Assembly (NCBI GenBank): GCA_963645405.1
Contig: CAVISR010000052.1
Span: forward strand, 1 to 21,424
Reading direction: 5' to 3'
DNA length: 21,424 nt
Source of the DNA: Colivivens sp963645405
GTDB taxonomy: Bacteria; Bacteroidota; Bacteroidia; Bacteroidales; Bacteroidaceae
A program made the translations under genes and the position numbers. Within the stretch, counting starts at the first letter, position 1, and the number at the start of each line of letters is the position of its first letter. This document shows positions 8,100-16,210 of this stretch, one piece after another. The notes below the pieces were generated by a model. The model made no database searches. It had not been told where the DNA came from and was given only the letters and a program-made list of their open reading frames with translations.

Positions 8100-10586
8100 A
8101 TGAAGAAATTAATCACTTTCTCTCTATTGGCAGCATGCAGTATAGGAAGTATTAGTGCTCAGAGTGACAATTCGGGCTATCCCATCACTCCGGTTCCTTT
8201 CACTGCTGTCAAAGTAACACCTAATACTTTCTGGGGACAACGTCTGCAGGCAAGCAAGGATGTTACAATTCCACTTGCATTCCGCAAGAGTGAAGAAACA
8301 GGTCGCTACAAGAATTTCGAGCAGGCAGCGGAACACATCAAGACTGGCAAGAACTTCAAGGTCACAATGGGTTATTCATTCGATGACACCGACCCATACA
8401 AGACTCTCGAAGGTGCAGCCTATCTGATGCAGACCTATCCAAATGCATTGATCAATGGAACTCCAGTTGACAAGTATTGCGACAGCGTCATCGCTATCAT
8501 TCAGTCTGCACAGGAACCAGACGGTTACCTCTACACTGCCCGTACGCAGAATCCAGAACATCCACACAACTGGGCAGGATCAAAGCGTTGGGAACTCGTG
8601 GAAGACCTCTCGCATGAGTTCTACAACCTCGGCCACTTGTGTGAAGCAGCAGTAGCTCACTACAATGCCACTGGCAAGAAGACACTCCTCAACATAGCAA
8701 AGAAATATGCTGATTGCGTGATTAAGGAAGTAGGACCTAACGCAGGTCAGGCTCACGTCGTTCCAGGACACCAGATTGCAGAGATGGGACTTGCAAAGCT
8801 CTATACTGCCACTGGCGACAAGAGATACCTGGAAGAAGCCAAGTATTTCCTTGACCAGCGTGGCAAGATTGACTCATCATGGAAGCGTGGTTACGGTGGC
8901 ATGTACGAAGACAAGGACGGCTACAACCATAAGATTGACGAATACGCACAGAGCCACAAGCCAGTACTTGAGCAGGATGAAGCAGTAGGACACGCAGTAC
9001 GTGCCGGATACATGTATGCCGGTATGGCTGATGTAGCTGCCCTCACAGGCGATACTTCTTACATCCATGCCATCGACCGTATTTGGGACAACATCGTAGG
9101 CAAGAAGTATTATCTCACAGGAGGCGTGGGAGCTACATCTTCAGGCGAGGCATTCGGTGACAACTACGAACTTCCCAACATGAGTGCATATTGCGAGACT
9201 TGCGCAGCCATTGCACAGGTCTACCTTAACTACCGACTCTTCCTTCTCCACGGAGAGAGCAAGTACTACGATGCACTTGAGCGTTCACTCTACAATGGCG
9301 TGATAAGCGGTATATCCATCGACGGTGGCAAGTTCTTCTATCCAAACCCACTCCAGTCAATGGGTCAGCACCAGCGCCAGGATTGGTTCGGATGTGCTTG
9401 CTGTCCATCCAATGCAGCTCGTTTCATCCCTTCTATCCCTCAGTACATCTATGCAGTCAAGGACAATTCACTCTACGTGAACTTGTTCGCAAGCAACGAA
9501 ACTAAGGTGAAGGTTGGTGGCAAGGCAGTCGTTCTGCAGCAGTCAACCAACTATCCTTGGGATGGTGACATCGCAATGACAATGAAGAAGGCAAGCGGCA
9601 AGTTTGCACTTAAGATCCGTATCCCAGGATGGGTACGCGGGCAGGTTGTGCCAAGCGACCTCTACCACTATGCTGACGGCAAGAACCTCAAATACAGTGT
9701 CAAGGTTAACGGTCAGGACGTAACAAGCGAACTTAAGGACGGTTACTTCGTTATCGACCGCAAGTGGAAGGCTGGCGACAAGATAAGTGTTCACTTCGAC
9801 ATGGATACTCGTCTTGTAAAGGCTAACGGTAAAGTGGCAGCCGACAAGGGACGTGCAGCTATCGAGCGTGGACCGCTGGTTTACTGCGCAGAATGGCCCG
9901 ACAATGACTGCGATGTACTCAGTGTCCTTCTCAACCAAGATCCTAAGTTCACAATGGGAAGCAAGGAGATTGCCAACACAAAGGTACAGACATTGATTAC
10001 AGGCGCACAGACCTTGAGCTTCAACGAAGAAGGCAAACTGACTACAAAGGACGAGACTCTGACTCTCATTCCTTACTATGCATGGGCACACCGTGGCAAT
10101 GGCAACATGGCAGTATGGCTTCCATACGATTTGAGCGCAACAAGCCCTGCTCTCCCACCATCAATCGCATCACAGTCAAAGGTAACCACTTCATCACGCA
10201 TTCCTTCAATCTCGGCAATCAATGACCGTTTGGTTCCTGCAGACGGCAACGACCGCAGCATACCTTACACTCACTGGTGGCCTAAGACCAACTCTACAGA
10301 GTGGCTTGCATACGAATTCAAGGAACCGACAGAAATCTCCACTTCTACCGTTTACTGGTACGACGACCAGCCTTGGCAGGGATGCAAGGTTCCAGATTCA
10401 TGGAAACTCTACTACAAGGATGCTTCAGGCAACTGGGTTGAGGTGAAGAACCCATCAAGCTATCCAACAGACAAGGGTGTGGCTTGCACAGTAACATTCG
10501 ATCCAGTCAAGACTTCAGGCGTCAAGCTCGAGCTTGTTCAGCCAGAAGACAAGTCTTGCGGTGTTTACGAATGGAGCGTGAAATAA
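8100..10586 (+). CDS. Secreted GH127 beta-L-arabinofuranosidase with C-terminal F5/8-like domain
   Basis: The 828-residue product has a signal peptide (1-20, cut before Q21), so it acts in the periplasm or on the surface. The catalytic (alpha/alpha)6 domain of GH127 (formerly DUF1680) spans about 30-470, followed by beta-sandwich regions to about 690. The family's zinc and nucleophile cysteine site is present: E366 and C368 in YCETC, C434-C435 in GCACCPS, matching the Glu-Cys-Cys-Cys set of HypBA1. GH127 enzymes remove terminal beta-L-arabinofuranose, as found on pectic side chains and plant glycoproteins. Residues 700-828 look like a galactose-binding (F5/8 type C) module, probably for attachment to substrate. 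It follows polA by 79 bases with no clear promoter or terminator between. Substrate detail is inference. Confidence 0.88.
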   Translation: MKKLITFSLLAACSIGSISAQSDNSGYPITPVPFTAVKVTPNTFWGQRLQASKDVTIPLAFRKSEETGRYKNFEQAAEHIKTGKNFKVTMGYSFDDTDPYKTLEGAAYLMQTYPNALINGTPVDKYCDSVIAIIQSAQEPDGYLYTARTQNPEHPHNWAGSKRWELVEDLSHEFYNLGHLCEAAVAHYNATGKKTLLNIAKKYADCVIKEVGPNAGQAHVVPGHQIAEMGLAKLYTATGDKRYLEEAKYFLDQRGKIDSSWKRGYGGMYEDKDGYNHKIDEYAQSHKPVLEQDEAVGHAVRAGYMYAGMADVAALTGDTSYIHAIDRIWDNIVGKKYYLTGGVGATSSGEAFGDNYELPNMSAYCETCAAIAQVYLNYRLFLLHGESKYYDALERSLYNGVISGISIDGGKFFYPNPLQSMGQHQRQDWFGCACCPSNAARFIPSIPQYIYAVKDNSLYVNLFASNETKVKVGGKAVVLQQSTNYPWDGDIAMTMKKASGKFALKIRIPGWVRGQVVPSDLYHYADGKNLKYSVKVNGQDVTSELKDGYFVIDRKWKAGDKISVHFDMDTRLVKANGKVAADKGRAAIERGPLVYCAEWPDNDCDVLSVLLNQDPKFTMGSKEIANTKVQTLITGAQTLSFNEEGKLTTKDETLTLIPYYAWAHRGNGNMAVWLPYDLSATSPALPPSIASQSKVTTSSRIPSISAINDRLVPADGNDRSIPYTHWWPKTNSTEWLAYEFKEPTEISTSTVYWYDDQPWQGCKVPDSWKLYYKDASGNWVEVKNPSSYPTDKGVACTVTFDPVKTSGVKLELVQPEDKSCGVYEWSVK

Positions 10587-10656
10587 ATAATGATTGGACT
10601 TTAGGCGGATTCTATTAAATCTATAGAGCAAACCTTAGTCATCAATGATAAGATAT

Positions 10657-10689
10657 GCGGAGACAGCGAAAGTTGCCTCCGCTTTTTTT
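10657..10689 (+). terminator. Rho-independent terminator after the GH127 gene
   Basis: GCGGAG pairs with CTCCGC around an inner stem ACAGC / GTTGC (one A-C mismatch, one G-T wobble) closed by a GAAA loop, then seven T residues. It lies about 70 bases after the GH127 stop and ends the plus-strand gene run that starts at kduI. Confidence 0.85.
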
Positions 10690-10793
10690 GTTCAGTCTTG
10701 TTCTAAGAATATTCGAGGTCCGCTGGTCTAAATGCAGTACTGACTCAGGTTCTGCAAGTGTGGAATACGAGAGAGGTTTCGGCTTGTCGTCCT

Positions 10794-10947
10794 ACGACCG
10801 GTTGTCTGTTGTCTTGCGTCCGGTTGTTCATCGCCATACGTCCGGTTGTCCGTCGCCTTACGACCGGTTGTCTGTCGCCTTACGACCGGTTGTCTGTCAT
10901 CCTGTGAACATATGTCCTTTGCCCTGCGAACCTACGTCCATCTTTTT
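10794..10947 (+). repeat. Seven-unit 22-bp degenerate tandem repeat
   Basis: Seven head-to-tail units of exactly 22 bases start at 10794, 10816, 10838, 10860, 10882, 10904 and 10926. Units 1-5 share the core CCGGTTGTCTGTCGCCTT with one to several changes; units 6 and 7 are strongly decayed. There are no spacers, so this is not CRISPR. The period is not a multiple of three, so a read-through frame repeats only every three units (22 residues). That fits a non-coding minisatellite better than a protein repeat. Confidence 0.9.
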
Positions 10948-11018
10948 ATCTTATCCCTGTAATACCGGATTAACCATAAAAAACAGCGCAAACATTTCAT
11001 CAACTGAAAAAAAATGAC

Positions 11019-11026
11019 CAACTTTG
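11019..11026 (+). promoter_or_regulatory. Possible -7 element for the kinase gene
   Basis: CAACTTTG differs from TAnnTTTG at the first base only. It lies 113 bases before the start codon of the kinase gene, leaving a long leader that includes the 17-bp duplication. No good -33 box was found. Confidence 0.3.
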
Positions 11027-11098
11027 CACCGTTGAAGACGATGTGGAAATTTATGGCGGCATACCGGATGGGATTCGTCTGATACTAACAACAAAGAG

Positions 11099-11132
11099 CA
11101 AGGAACAACAAGCAACAAGGAACAACAAGCAA
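11099..11132 (+). repeat. Perfect 17-bp tandem duplication just before the kinase start
   Basis: Two identical adjacent copies of CAAGGAACAACAAGCAA (11099-11115 and 11116-11132) end seven bases before the ATG at 11140. They are A-rich and contain AAGGA, so the copies may affect translation initiation. Confidence 0.9.
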
Positions 11133-11139
11133 AGACTCT

Positions 11140-11916
11140 ATGCATACATTCATCATAAACCCAAAGTATCAGATGTACGATGGATTCGTCCGTTCGATAC
11201 CTTCCCAATTCGAGAAGGCAGGAAAACTGATATATGATTCGCGCAATCAAGTCCGTCTGTTTGATGTGAACGGACAGACTCTTGTCGTCAAGAGATTCAA
11301 GGTGCCAATGTTGCATCAGAGGATTGACTACACTTTCATTCGTCCCAGCAAAGCCAAGCGTGCCTATACGTTTGCTCTGCGGCTTGCAGAACTGAATATA
11401 AGCACTCCTGACCCGATTGCCTGCGTTGAGACCTATCGGCATGGACTCTTCTACTATGGCTACTTTGTTTCGGCTTTCTGCGGAGACCCCGATGCACGAT
11501 TCCTTCGTGAAGATTATGTGGGTCATGATGATTTGATTGATGCCATTGTCCGTTTCATCGTGGACATGAATGAGAAAGGATTCATCCATGGCGATATGAA
11601 CCTGAGCAATTTCCTTTATAGAAAAGACTCGGACAAGAAAGATTCTGATGGTTCCAACGATTCAATGTCTTTCCACAATCTATCGACCTTCCACATAACG
11701 ACAATCGACATCAACCGCTCACACTTCTGCAAGCATCCGTCCACCCGGCAATGTCTCGACAGCATGATACGCCTCACCCATGTGCGTCCACTACTGCGTA
11801 CAATCGTGATGCGCTATGCAGAACAGCGCGGATGGGACGCTACAGCAAGTGCAGATTATGTGGAACATAAACTGACACAGTTCGAACGCAGGAAAGCTCT
11901 GAAGAAGAGAGTCTGA
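11140..11916 (+). CDS. Kdo/WaaP (lipopolysaccharide kinase) family protein
   Basis: A 258-residue protein with the small protein-kinase-like fold of the Kdo/WaaP family, which phosphorylates sugars of lipopolysaccharide core in the cytoplasm. Visible motifs are the ATP-binding lysine K51 (LVVKRF), the catalytic loop HGDMNLSNFL (D152, N157) and the metal-binding aspartate D190 in TTIDINRSHF. Between catalytic loop and metal site is a hydrophilic Asp/Ser/Lys-rich insert (about 161-180), probably a flexible loop. There is no signal peptide or membrane segment. Start choice: this ATG gives the standard N-terminus; the upstream region is repeat sequence. It meets the HTCS gene tail to tail, with three bases between the stop codons and no terminator visible. 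The exact substrate is unknown; other small-molecule kinase roles are possible. Confidence 0.75.
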   Translation: MHTFIINPKYQMYDGFVRSIPSQFEKAGKLIYDSRNQVRLFDVNGQTLVVKRFKVPMLHQRIDYTFIRPSKAKRAYTFALRLAELNISTPDPIACVETYRHGLFYYGYFVSAFCGDPDARFLREDYVGHDDLIDAIVRFIVDMNEKGFIHGDMNLSNFLYRKDSDKKDSDGSNDSMSFHNLSTFHITTIDINRSHFCKHPSTRQCLDSMIRLTHVRPLLRTIVMRYAEQRGWDATASADYVEHKLTQFERRKALKKRV

Positions 11917-11919
11917 ATC

Positions 11920-14900
11920 TTACTGCTCAAAGAGCTTCTGCAGGGCTTCGTCGTTCAGGTTCTCGGAGTAATAGGCAATGAATTCTTTTGGTGTCATGCC
12001 GAAATACTCATGGAACGTATTGCTGAAGTGAGAATGGGATGAGAATCCTACTCTGTATGCCACCTCCGACACATTCACATTGTTGTTCACGAGCAGATAG
12101 GCTGCTTGCTTGAGCCTATATGACCGTATGAATGCGTTTGGAGATATTCCGTAGCGCTCCTTCATCTTGCGGTTCAGATGCACACGGCTTATTCCTGCAT
12201 CGCTTGCCAGTTCGCTCACTCCGAAGTTGGAGTCGTCAAGATGTTTCTTCAGTGATTCATTGATGCGGCTGAAGAGCTTGTCGTCCGCACTGTCAATCTT
12301 TGTTGATGTATAGTCATATCCCACTTCCGTGCGGCGTATGCTTCCAATGATTCTTTCACGTACTCTTATTCCCTGGGCTATGGCACTCTTCAGCATCAAC
12401 AGGTTGAATGGTTTGGTGAGGAAATGGTCGACGTCAAGGTTCAGACTGTTGATTTGTGCTCTGTCGCTGTTCTCACTCGTAAGCATGATTATCGGCAGAT
12501 TGTTGGTCTCTGGGTTTGACTTGATTCGCTTGCACAGTTCAATGCCGTCACCATCCGGCATGCGTATGTCGGTCACTACTGCATCCGGACGTTGGGTCAG
12601 TATCATTTGCCATGCAGGATTGCCTCCGTTACATGTCATGACATTGTAGGTTTCCTGCAGTTGATCCTTGATATACTGGCAAAGACCTTGGTCGTCGTCT
12701 ACAATCAACACCGTGAGTTTCTTCTTCTCTGTGTTGCCAGTTTCCGGCTCAGGCTCGTCGAGATCTGAGAATGGGTTGTTCATTGCCTCTGCTGTAGTGT
12801 TGTCGTTGGTTGTTTCTTCCTCTTCCGACAGAATTTCCTCTTCCTTCAGATGACTGTTGCCCAATGGGAATTCCATGATGAATTCCACACCGTCAGGGTC
12901 GATATTGCGCACGCTGATATTTCCGTGGTGCAGAGTTACAAGTTCGGTCACGAGGTTCAGTCCTATGCCCGACCCTACATTGCCCGATGCATTGTTGCCT
13001 GCCTGATAGAAGCGCTCGAAGATATGTGGCATGTCCTTGGCGCTGATGCTCGATCCGCTGTTGTACACGCGTATTTCAAACCAGTCCTTGGCATCTTTCA
13101 ATATGCATTTCGTGCGTACCATTATGCGTCCTTCCTCTGGCGTGAACTTGAATGCGTTCGACAGGATGTTCGACAGAATCTTCTCGAAGTGGGTCTTGTC
13201 AACCCAAACCATCACGTGCTGGTTGGCATGTTCAATGGTGAAGGTGATTCGTTTGATTGTGGCATAGCCGGCAAACGACTGGAAGATATTGTCGGAATAT
13301 TGCTGGAAATCCGTTTCGGAGAAATGCAGACGGAATTGTCCGTTGTCAATCTTGCGGATATCAGTTATCTGCTGTACGATATTCAGAAGACGCTCACAGT
13401 TTCTCTCCATAATCCGGTACAGACTCTGGTTCTTGTCGCCGTCAGCTCCTTCTGGAGTCATGCTCATCAACTGGCGCAGAGGGGAGAGGACCATAGTCAG
13501 AGGCGAACGCAACTCGTGTGCTATACTTGTAAACATACGGAGCTTTGCTTCCTTGAGCTGCTCGTTTTGCCTTGCCATGCTCAGCAGTTTGTGCTGTCTT
13601 CTTCGGCCTTTGTAAGTCTTGTACAGGTAAAGTCCAATGCCGATGACGATAGCAATGTAAAACAGCCATGCCCACCATGAAGCATACCATGGATAAGCCA
13701 CAACCACTTCTATGTCTTTCTCAATGCCGTTCTGCTCATCGTTTTCACTGTATGCCTTGACGTGCAGTGTGTAGTGTCCAGGACCAAGCATTGAGTAGTA
13801 GACTCCACCACCTGTCTGGCTGCTGTGCCATGCCTGGTCGTGTCCTTCAAGCATGTATTTGTACAAGATGCGGTTCGGTGCAGAATAGTCGGGCACTGAG
13901 AACTTTATCTCCAGCGAATTCTGGTTGGATGCGAGTTCAATCTTGGTTGCTGAAAGGATGTTCTGGTCCAGCACATTGCCATTTTCCTCGGGATTGTATG
14001 AGATGGATTGCCCGTTGACTTTGAGGCTTGTGAGCAGTATCGGACGTCTGAAGTCTTTGTGACGGCTTATCTTGGATGAATTGAATCCGATTATACCGTT
14101 GTCTGACCCGAAGTAGATGGTGCCAGCCTCTGACTTGTAGTGCGAATTGCCATGGAACTCTCCGATGAAGTATCCGCCGAACGAGGTGTAGATGTGTGGG
14201 GCGAGTGAGTTCTTGTCGATGCAGATAATCTCCTGGCTGGTTGAAAGCCAGATGGCAGTTGGAGTGGTCTCGATTGACATGATTGTCTTGTCCTGCAAAA
14301 GCATCTGCGATTCTGAGGTCTTCAGGTCATAGATGACAAGTCCGGAACTGGTGCCGACGAGCAGTGATTGTCCGTCCTTGACTATACATCTTGCCACAAG
14401 CACGTTTGAACGGTCGAACGCTATTTCCGTCAACTGTCTTGATCCGTATTTGTACTGGAATATTCCTTGGGCTGTGCCAATCCACAGGTCACCGTTGTTG
14501 TCGCTGCAAAGGCTGTAAGTCCATCCGTTGACTGATGTTACTGACGACATGGCTGTGACTGTATGTGTCTTCAGGTCTGCCATAAACACGCCCTTTCCGT
14601 TTGTTCCTACATAAAGCACATCATGGTTTTGGTCGTATGCCAAGTCCATTATCGGTTCTATCGCGAATTGTTGCAGCCAGTCGGGGGTCACGAAATCTCC
14701 GTCGGAGCGGCATTGCACTCCGCCTCCGTATGATCCGAGCCACACTGTGCCGCGCTTGTCGACAACGATGCTCTGCACCAGTGGTGACTTCAGTCCGCCT
14801 ACTGGCACTGCATTGCTCAGGTTCGAACCTTTCGACATGAAAACACCTGCACCGTCGGTACCTATCCAGTAGTTGCCTGCTTTGTCGGCTGTGATTGACG

Positions 14901-15963
14901 TGATGCACGATGCATTCATCTTGTTGGATGTAGGTGAAACGGCATAATACATGAAGTTGTCGGAGTGGTTAGGCAACACCAGCACTCCTCTTTGGTATAT
15001 TCCCACCAACAGATTTCCGTCAGCATCTTCTGAGAACGATCTTACTTTGGCAAAGTCCAGGTTCACGTTCGGGTTATATATATAGTAAGGAGTCAATGTC
15101 CCGTCTGCATGCATCTGCCATATTCCCCGGCTGTCTGTTCCCACCAACACTGTTCCGTCTTTCCTCTCTATGATGGTTGACACGGGTGAATTGAACGGGC
15201 TGTTGAGCGTTCTCAGGACCTGTGCCTTCGAGTCGTACACAAGGAGTCCGGTCTTTGTTCCGAACAATATGTTGCCTGATTTCCGCAGTTGCACTATTGC
15301 GTCTATGTTGCTCTTTGCGGCTACTTCAGATGCCTCTGCTGTCATTCTGACTGGCAGCAGCTTCTTTGAGTTGAAGTCAATGTTATACAGTTTGTGGTTG
15401 TTGTCGGTCACCCACAGCCTTTTCTGCTTGTCGATGAATATGCGTCGGCAGAAACCATTGTAGAACAGTTTCTTGAGTTTGGCAGTCTTGTCTTTGTCGG
15501 TCTCGCATGTTTCCTCGTTGAACACAATCATTCCCTGTCCGTCGGTGGAAATCAGAAGATAGCCTTTGTCCACGTAGTCGATGAAACTGTTGATGGACGC
15601 TCCGGCTTTTATTTCGTCATCAAGGATGGGGATGCGCTTCATGCTGTTGTCCCGGGTGTCAAACAGAATCAAGCCGTTGCTGGTTGCAAGCCACAGTTGG
15701 TTCTTGTTGCGTTCCTTGACTGCGCGGACTGTGTTTATCAGCAAGTCCTTGTGTCCCACAAGCTGGTTGTGGAACTCCACACCGTCGAACATGTCCAGCG
15801 AAGCCACTCCCGATACCCATGCAATGCCGTTTGAGTCGATGTATGTGGAATAGATTGAACTGCTGGTCAACCCATTCTGTGTAGTGTACAGTCTTGATGT
15901 CTGTGCTTTGCCTGCCATCGCTACAGCAAATGCGGTGATGAATAAAAACAATCTGTATTGCAT
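11920..15963 (-). CDS. Hybrid two-component system regulator (HTCS)
   Basis: A 1347-residue one-protein signalling system typical of Bacteroidota glycan loci. In order: signal peptide (1-20); periplasmic beta-propeller sensor of Reg_prop repeats (about 23-680, motifs like GNYWIGTDGAGVF and GTVWLGSYGGG); Y_Y_Y domain (about 690-755); one membrane helix (about 762-781); histidine kinase with phospho-acceptor H816 in SIAHELRSPL; ATPase with N-box NILSNAFKF (about 935) and GSGIGLNLV (about 1000); receiver with D1132 in VTDIRMPDGDG; and a C-terminal AraC helix-turn-helix (about 1245-1340). All key residues are present. Such proteins bind a glycan breakdown product in the periplasm and switch on nearby genes. 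The likely target is the divergent secreted-protein gene at 16211; the pectin genes are also candidates. The ligand cannot be told from sequence. Confidence 0.95.
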   Translation of the reverse strand: MQYRLFLFITAFAVAMAGKAQTSRLYTTQNGLTSSSIYSTYIDSNGIAWVSGVASLDMFDGVEFHNQLVGHKDLLINTVRAVKERNKNQLWLATSNGLILFDTRDNSMKRIPILDDEIKAGASINSFIDYVDKGYLLISTDGQGMIVFNEETCETDKDKTAKLKKLFYNGFCRRIFIDKQKRLWVTDNNHKLYNIDFNSKKLLPVRMTAEASEVAAKSNIDAIVQLRKSGNILFGTKTGLLVYDSKAQVLRTLNSPFNSPVSTIIERKDGTVLVGTDSRGIWQMHADGTLTPYYIYNPNVNLDFAKVRSFSEDADGNLLVGIYQRGVLVLPNHSDNFMYYAVSPTSNKMNASCITSITADKAGNYWIGTDGAGVFMSKGSNLSNAVPVGGLKSPLVQSIVVDKRGTVWLGSYGGGVQCRSDGDFVTPDWLQQFAIEPIMDLAYDQNHDVLYVGTNGKGVFMADLKTHTVTAMSSVTSVNGWTYSLCSDNNGDLWIGTAQGIFQYKYGSRQLTEIAFDRSNVLVARCIVKDGQSLLVGTSSGLVIYDLKTSESQMLLQDKTIMSIETTPTAIWLSTSQEIICIDKNSLAPHIYTSFGGYFIGEFHGNSHYKSEAGTIYFGSDNGIIGFNSSKISRHKDFRRPILLTSLKVNGQSISYNPEENGNVLDQNILSATKIELASNQNSLEIKFSVPDYSAPNRILYKYMLEGHDQAWHSSQTGGGVYYSMLGPGHYTLHVKAYSENDEQNGIEKDIEVVVAYPWYASWWAWLFYIAIVIGIGLYLYKTYKGRRRQHKLLSMARQNEQLKEAKLRMFTSIAHELRSPLTMVLSPLRQLMSMTPEGADGDKNQSLYRIMERNCERLLNIVQQITDIRKIDNGQFRLHFSETDFQQYSDNIFQSFAGYATIKRITFTIEHANQHVMVWVDKTHFEKILSNILSNAFKFTPEEGRIMVRTKCILKDAKDWFEIRVYNSGSSISAKDMPHIFERFYQAGNNASGNVGSGIGLNLVTELVTLHHGNISVRNIDPDGVEFIMEFPLGNSHLKEEEILSEEEETTNDNTTAEAMNNPFSDLDEPEPETGNTEKKKLTVLIVDDDQGLCQYIKDQLQETYNVMTCNGGNPAWQMILTQRPDAVVTDIRMPDGDGIELCKRIKSNPETNNLPIIMLTSENSDRAQINSLNLDVDHFLTKPFNLLMLKSAIAQGIRVRERIIGSIRRTEVGYDYTSTKIDSADDKLFSRINESLKKHLDDSNFGVSELASDAGISRVHLNRKMKERYGISPNAFIRSYRLKQAAYLLVNNNVNVSEVAYRVGFSSHSHFSNTFHEYFGMTPKEFIAYYSENLNDEALQKLFEQ

Positions 15964-15995
15964 ACGAACTCCTTGTTATTATAGTAAATATGTTG

Positions 15996-16003
15996 CAAAG
16001 ATA
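15996..16003 (-). promoter_or_regulatory. -7 promoter element for the HTCS gene
   Basis: On the minus strand this reads TATCTTTG, an exact TAnnTTTG match 32 bases before the HTCS start codon. A TTG on the same strand at 16024-16026, 20 bases further upstream, can serve as the -33 box and overlaps the inverted repeat at 16024-16056. Confidence 0.55.
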
Positions 16004-16023
16004 ATCGTTTTCATCGATACAAC

Positions 16024-16056
16024 CAATTGTTGGAGGCGAATTAATCGCAACAATTG
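16024..16056. promoter_or_regulatory. Inverted repeat, candidate operator between HTCS and divergent gene
   Basis: The arms CAATTGTTG (16024-16032) and CAACAATTG (16048-16056) are perfect 9-base inverted repeats 15 bases apart. Nested inside is GCGA (16036-16039) / TCGC (16045-16048). The left arm overlaps the presumed -33 box of the HTCS gene. A second, looser pair AACATC / GATGTT lies at 16070-16075 and 16090-16095. Either could be a regulator binding site, perhaps for autoregulation; this is inference from position and symmetry. Confidence 0.45.
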
Positions 16057-16152
16057 TTTATACGAATGTAACATCGCTGCAAAAGTTTAGATGTTGTAAC
16101 CAATTTGCAAGTATCGAAAACAAGGGTGCAAATTGTGCCCAGCTAAAAGCTG

Positions 16153-16160
16153 TTACTTTG
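16153..16160 (+). promoter_or_regulatory. Possible -7 element for the three-module secreted protein gene
   Basis: TTACTTTG matches TAnnTTTG at all but the second base, 50 bases before the chosen start at 16211. A TTG lies 17 bases upstream (16133-16135), slightly short of the usual spacing. An imperfect promoter would suit an HTCS-activated gene. Confidence 0.35.
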
Positions 16161-16210
16161 CGGTCAGAATTTTGCAACAAAAAATTTCAACTTTATTATT
16201 CAACAAAATT

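Larger units (their letters stand above)
10690..11098. other. Non-coding stretch between the GH127 terminator and the kinase gene
   Basis: No convincing gene. The only long frame begins inside the terminator stem and owes its length to the tandem repeats at 10794-10947. Apart from those and a possible promoter box at 11019-11026, I see no structure. Confidence 0.6.

Noticed and set aside
10794..10947. CRISPR array
   Set aside because: Units abut directly with no spacers, and there are no cas genes.
10655..11017. 120-codon plus-strand frame with repeated YDRLSV...LRPVV
   Set aside because: It starts inside the terminator stem, its repeats come from a 22-bp array that is not a multiple of three, and it has no recognisable domain.
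12850..13680. 276-codon plus-strand frame
   Set aside because: It is antisense to the HTCS kinase domains, whose motifs are intact; no domain seen in the frame itself.
16133..16210. Upstream start for the three-module secreted protein
   Set aside because: It would bury the signal peptide behind 26 residues and overlaps the promoter box.
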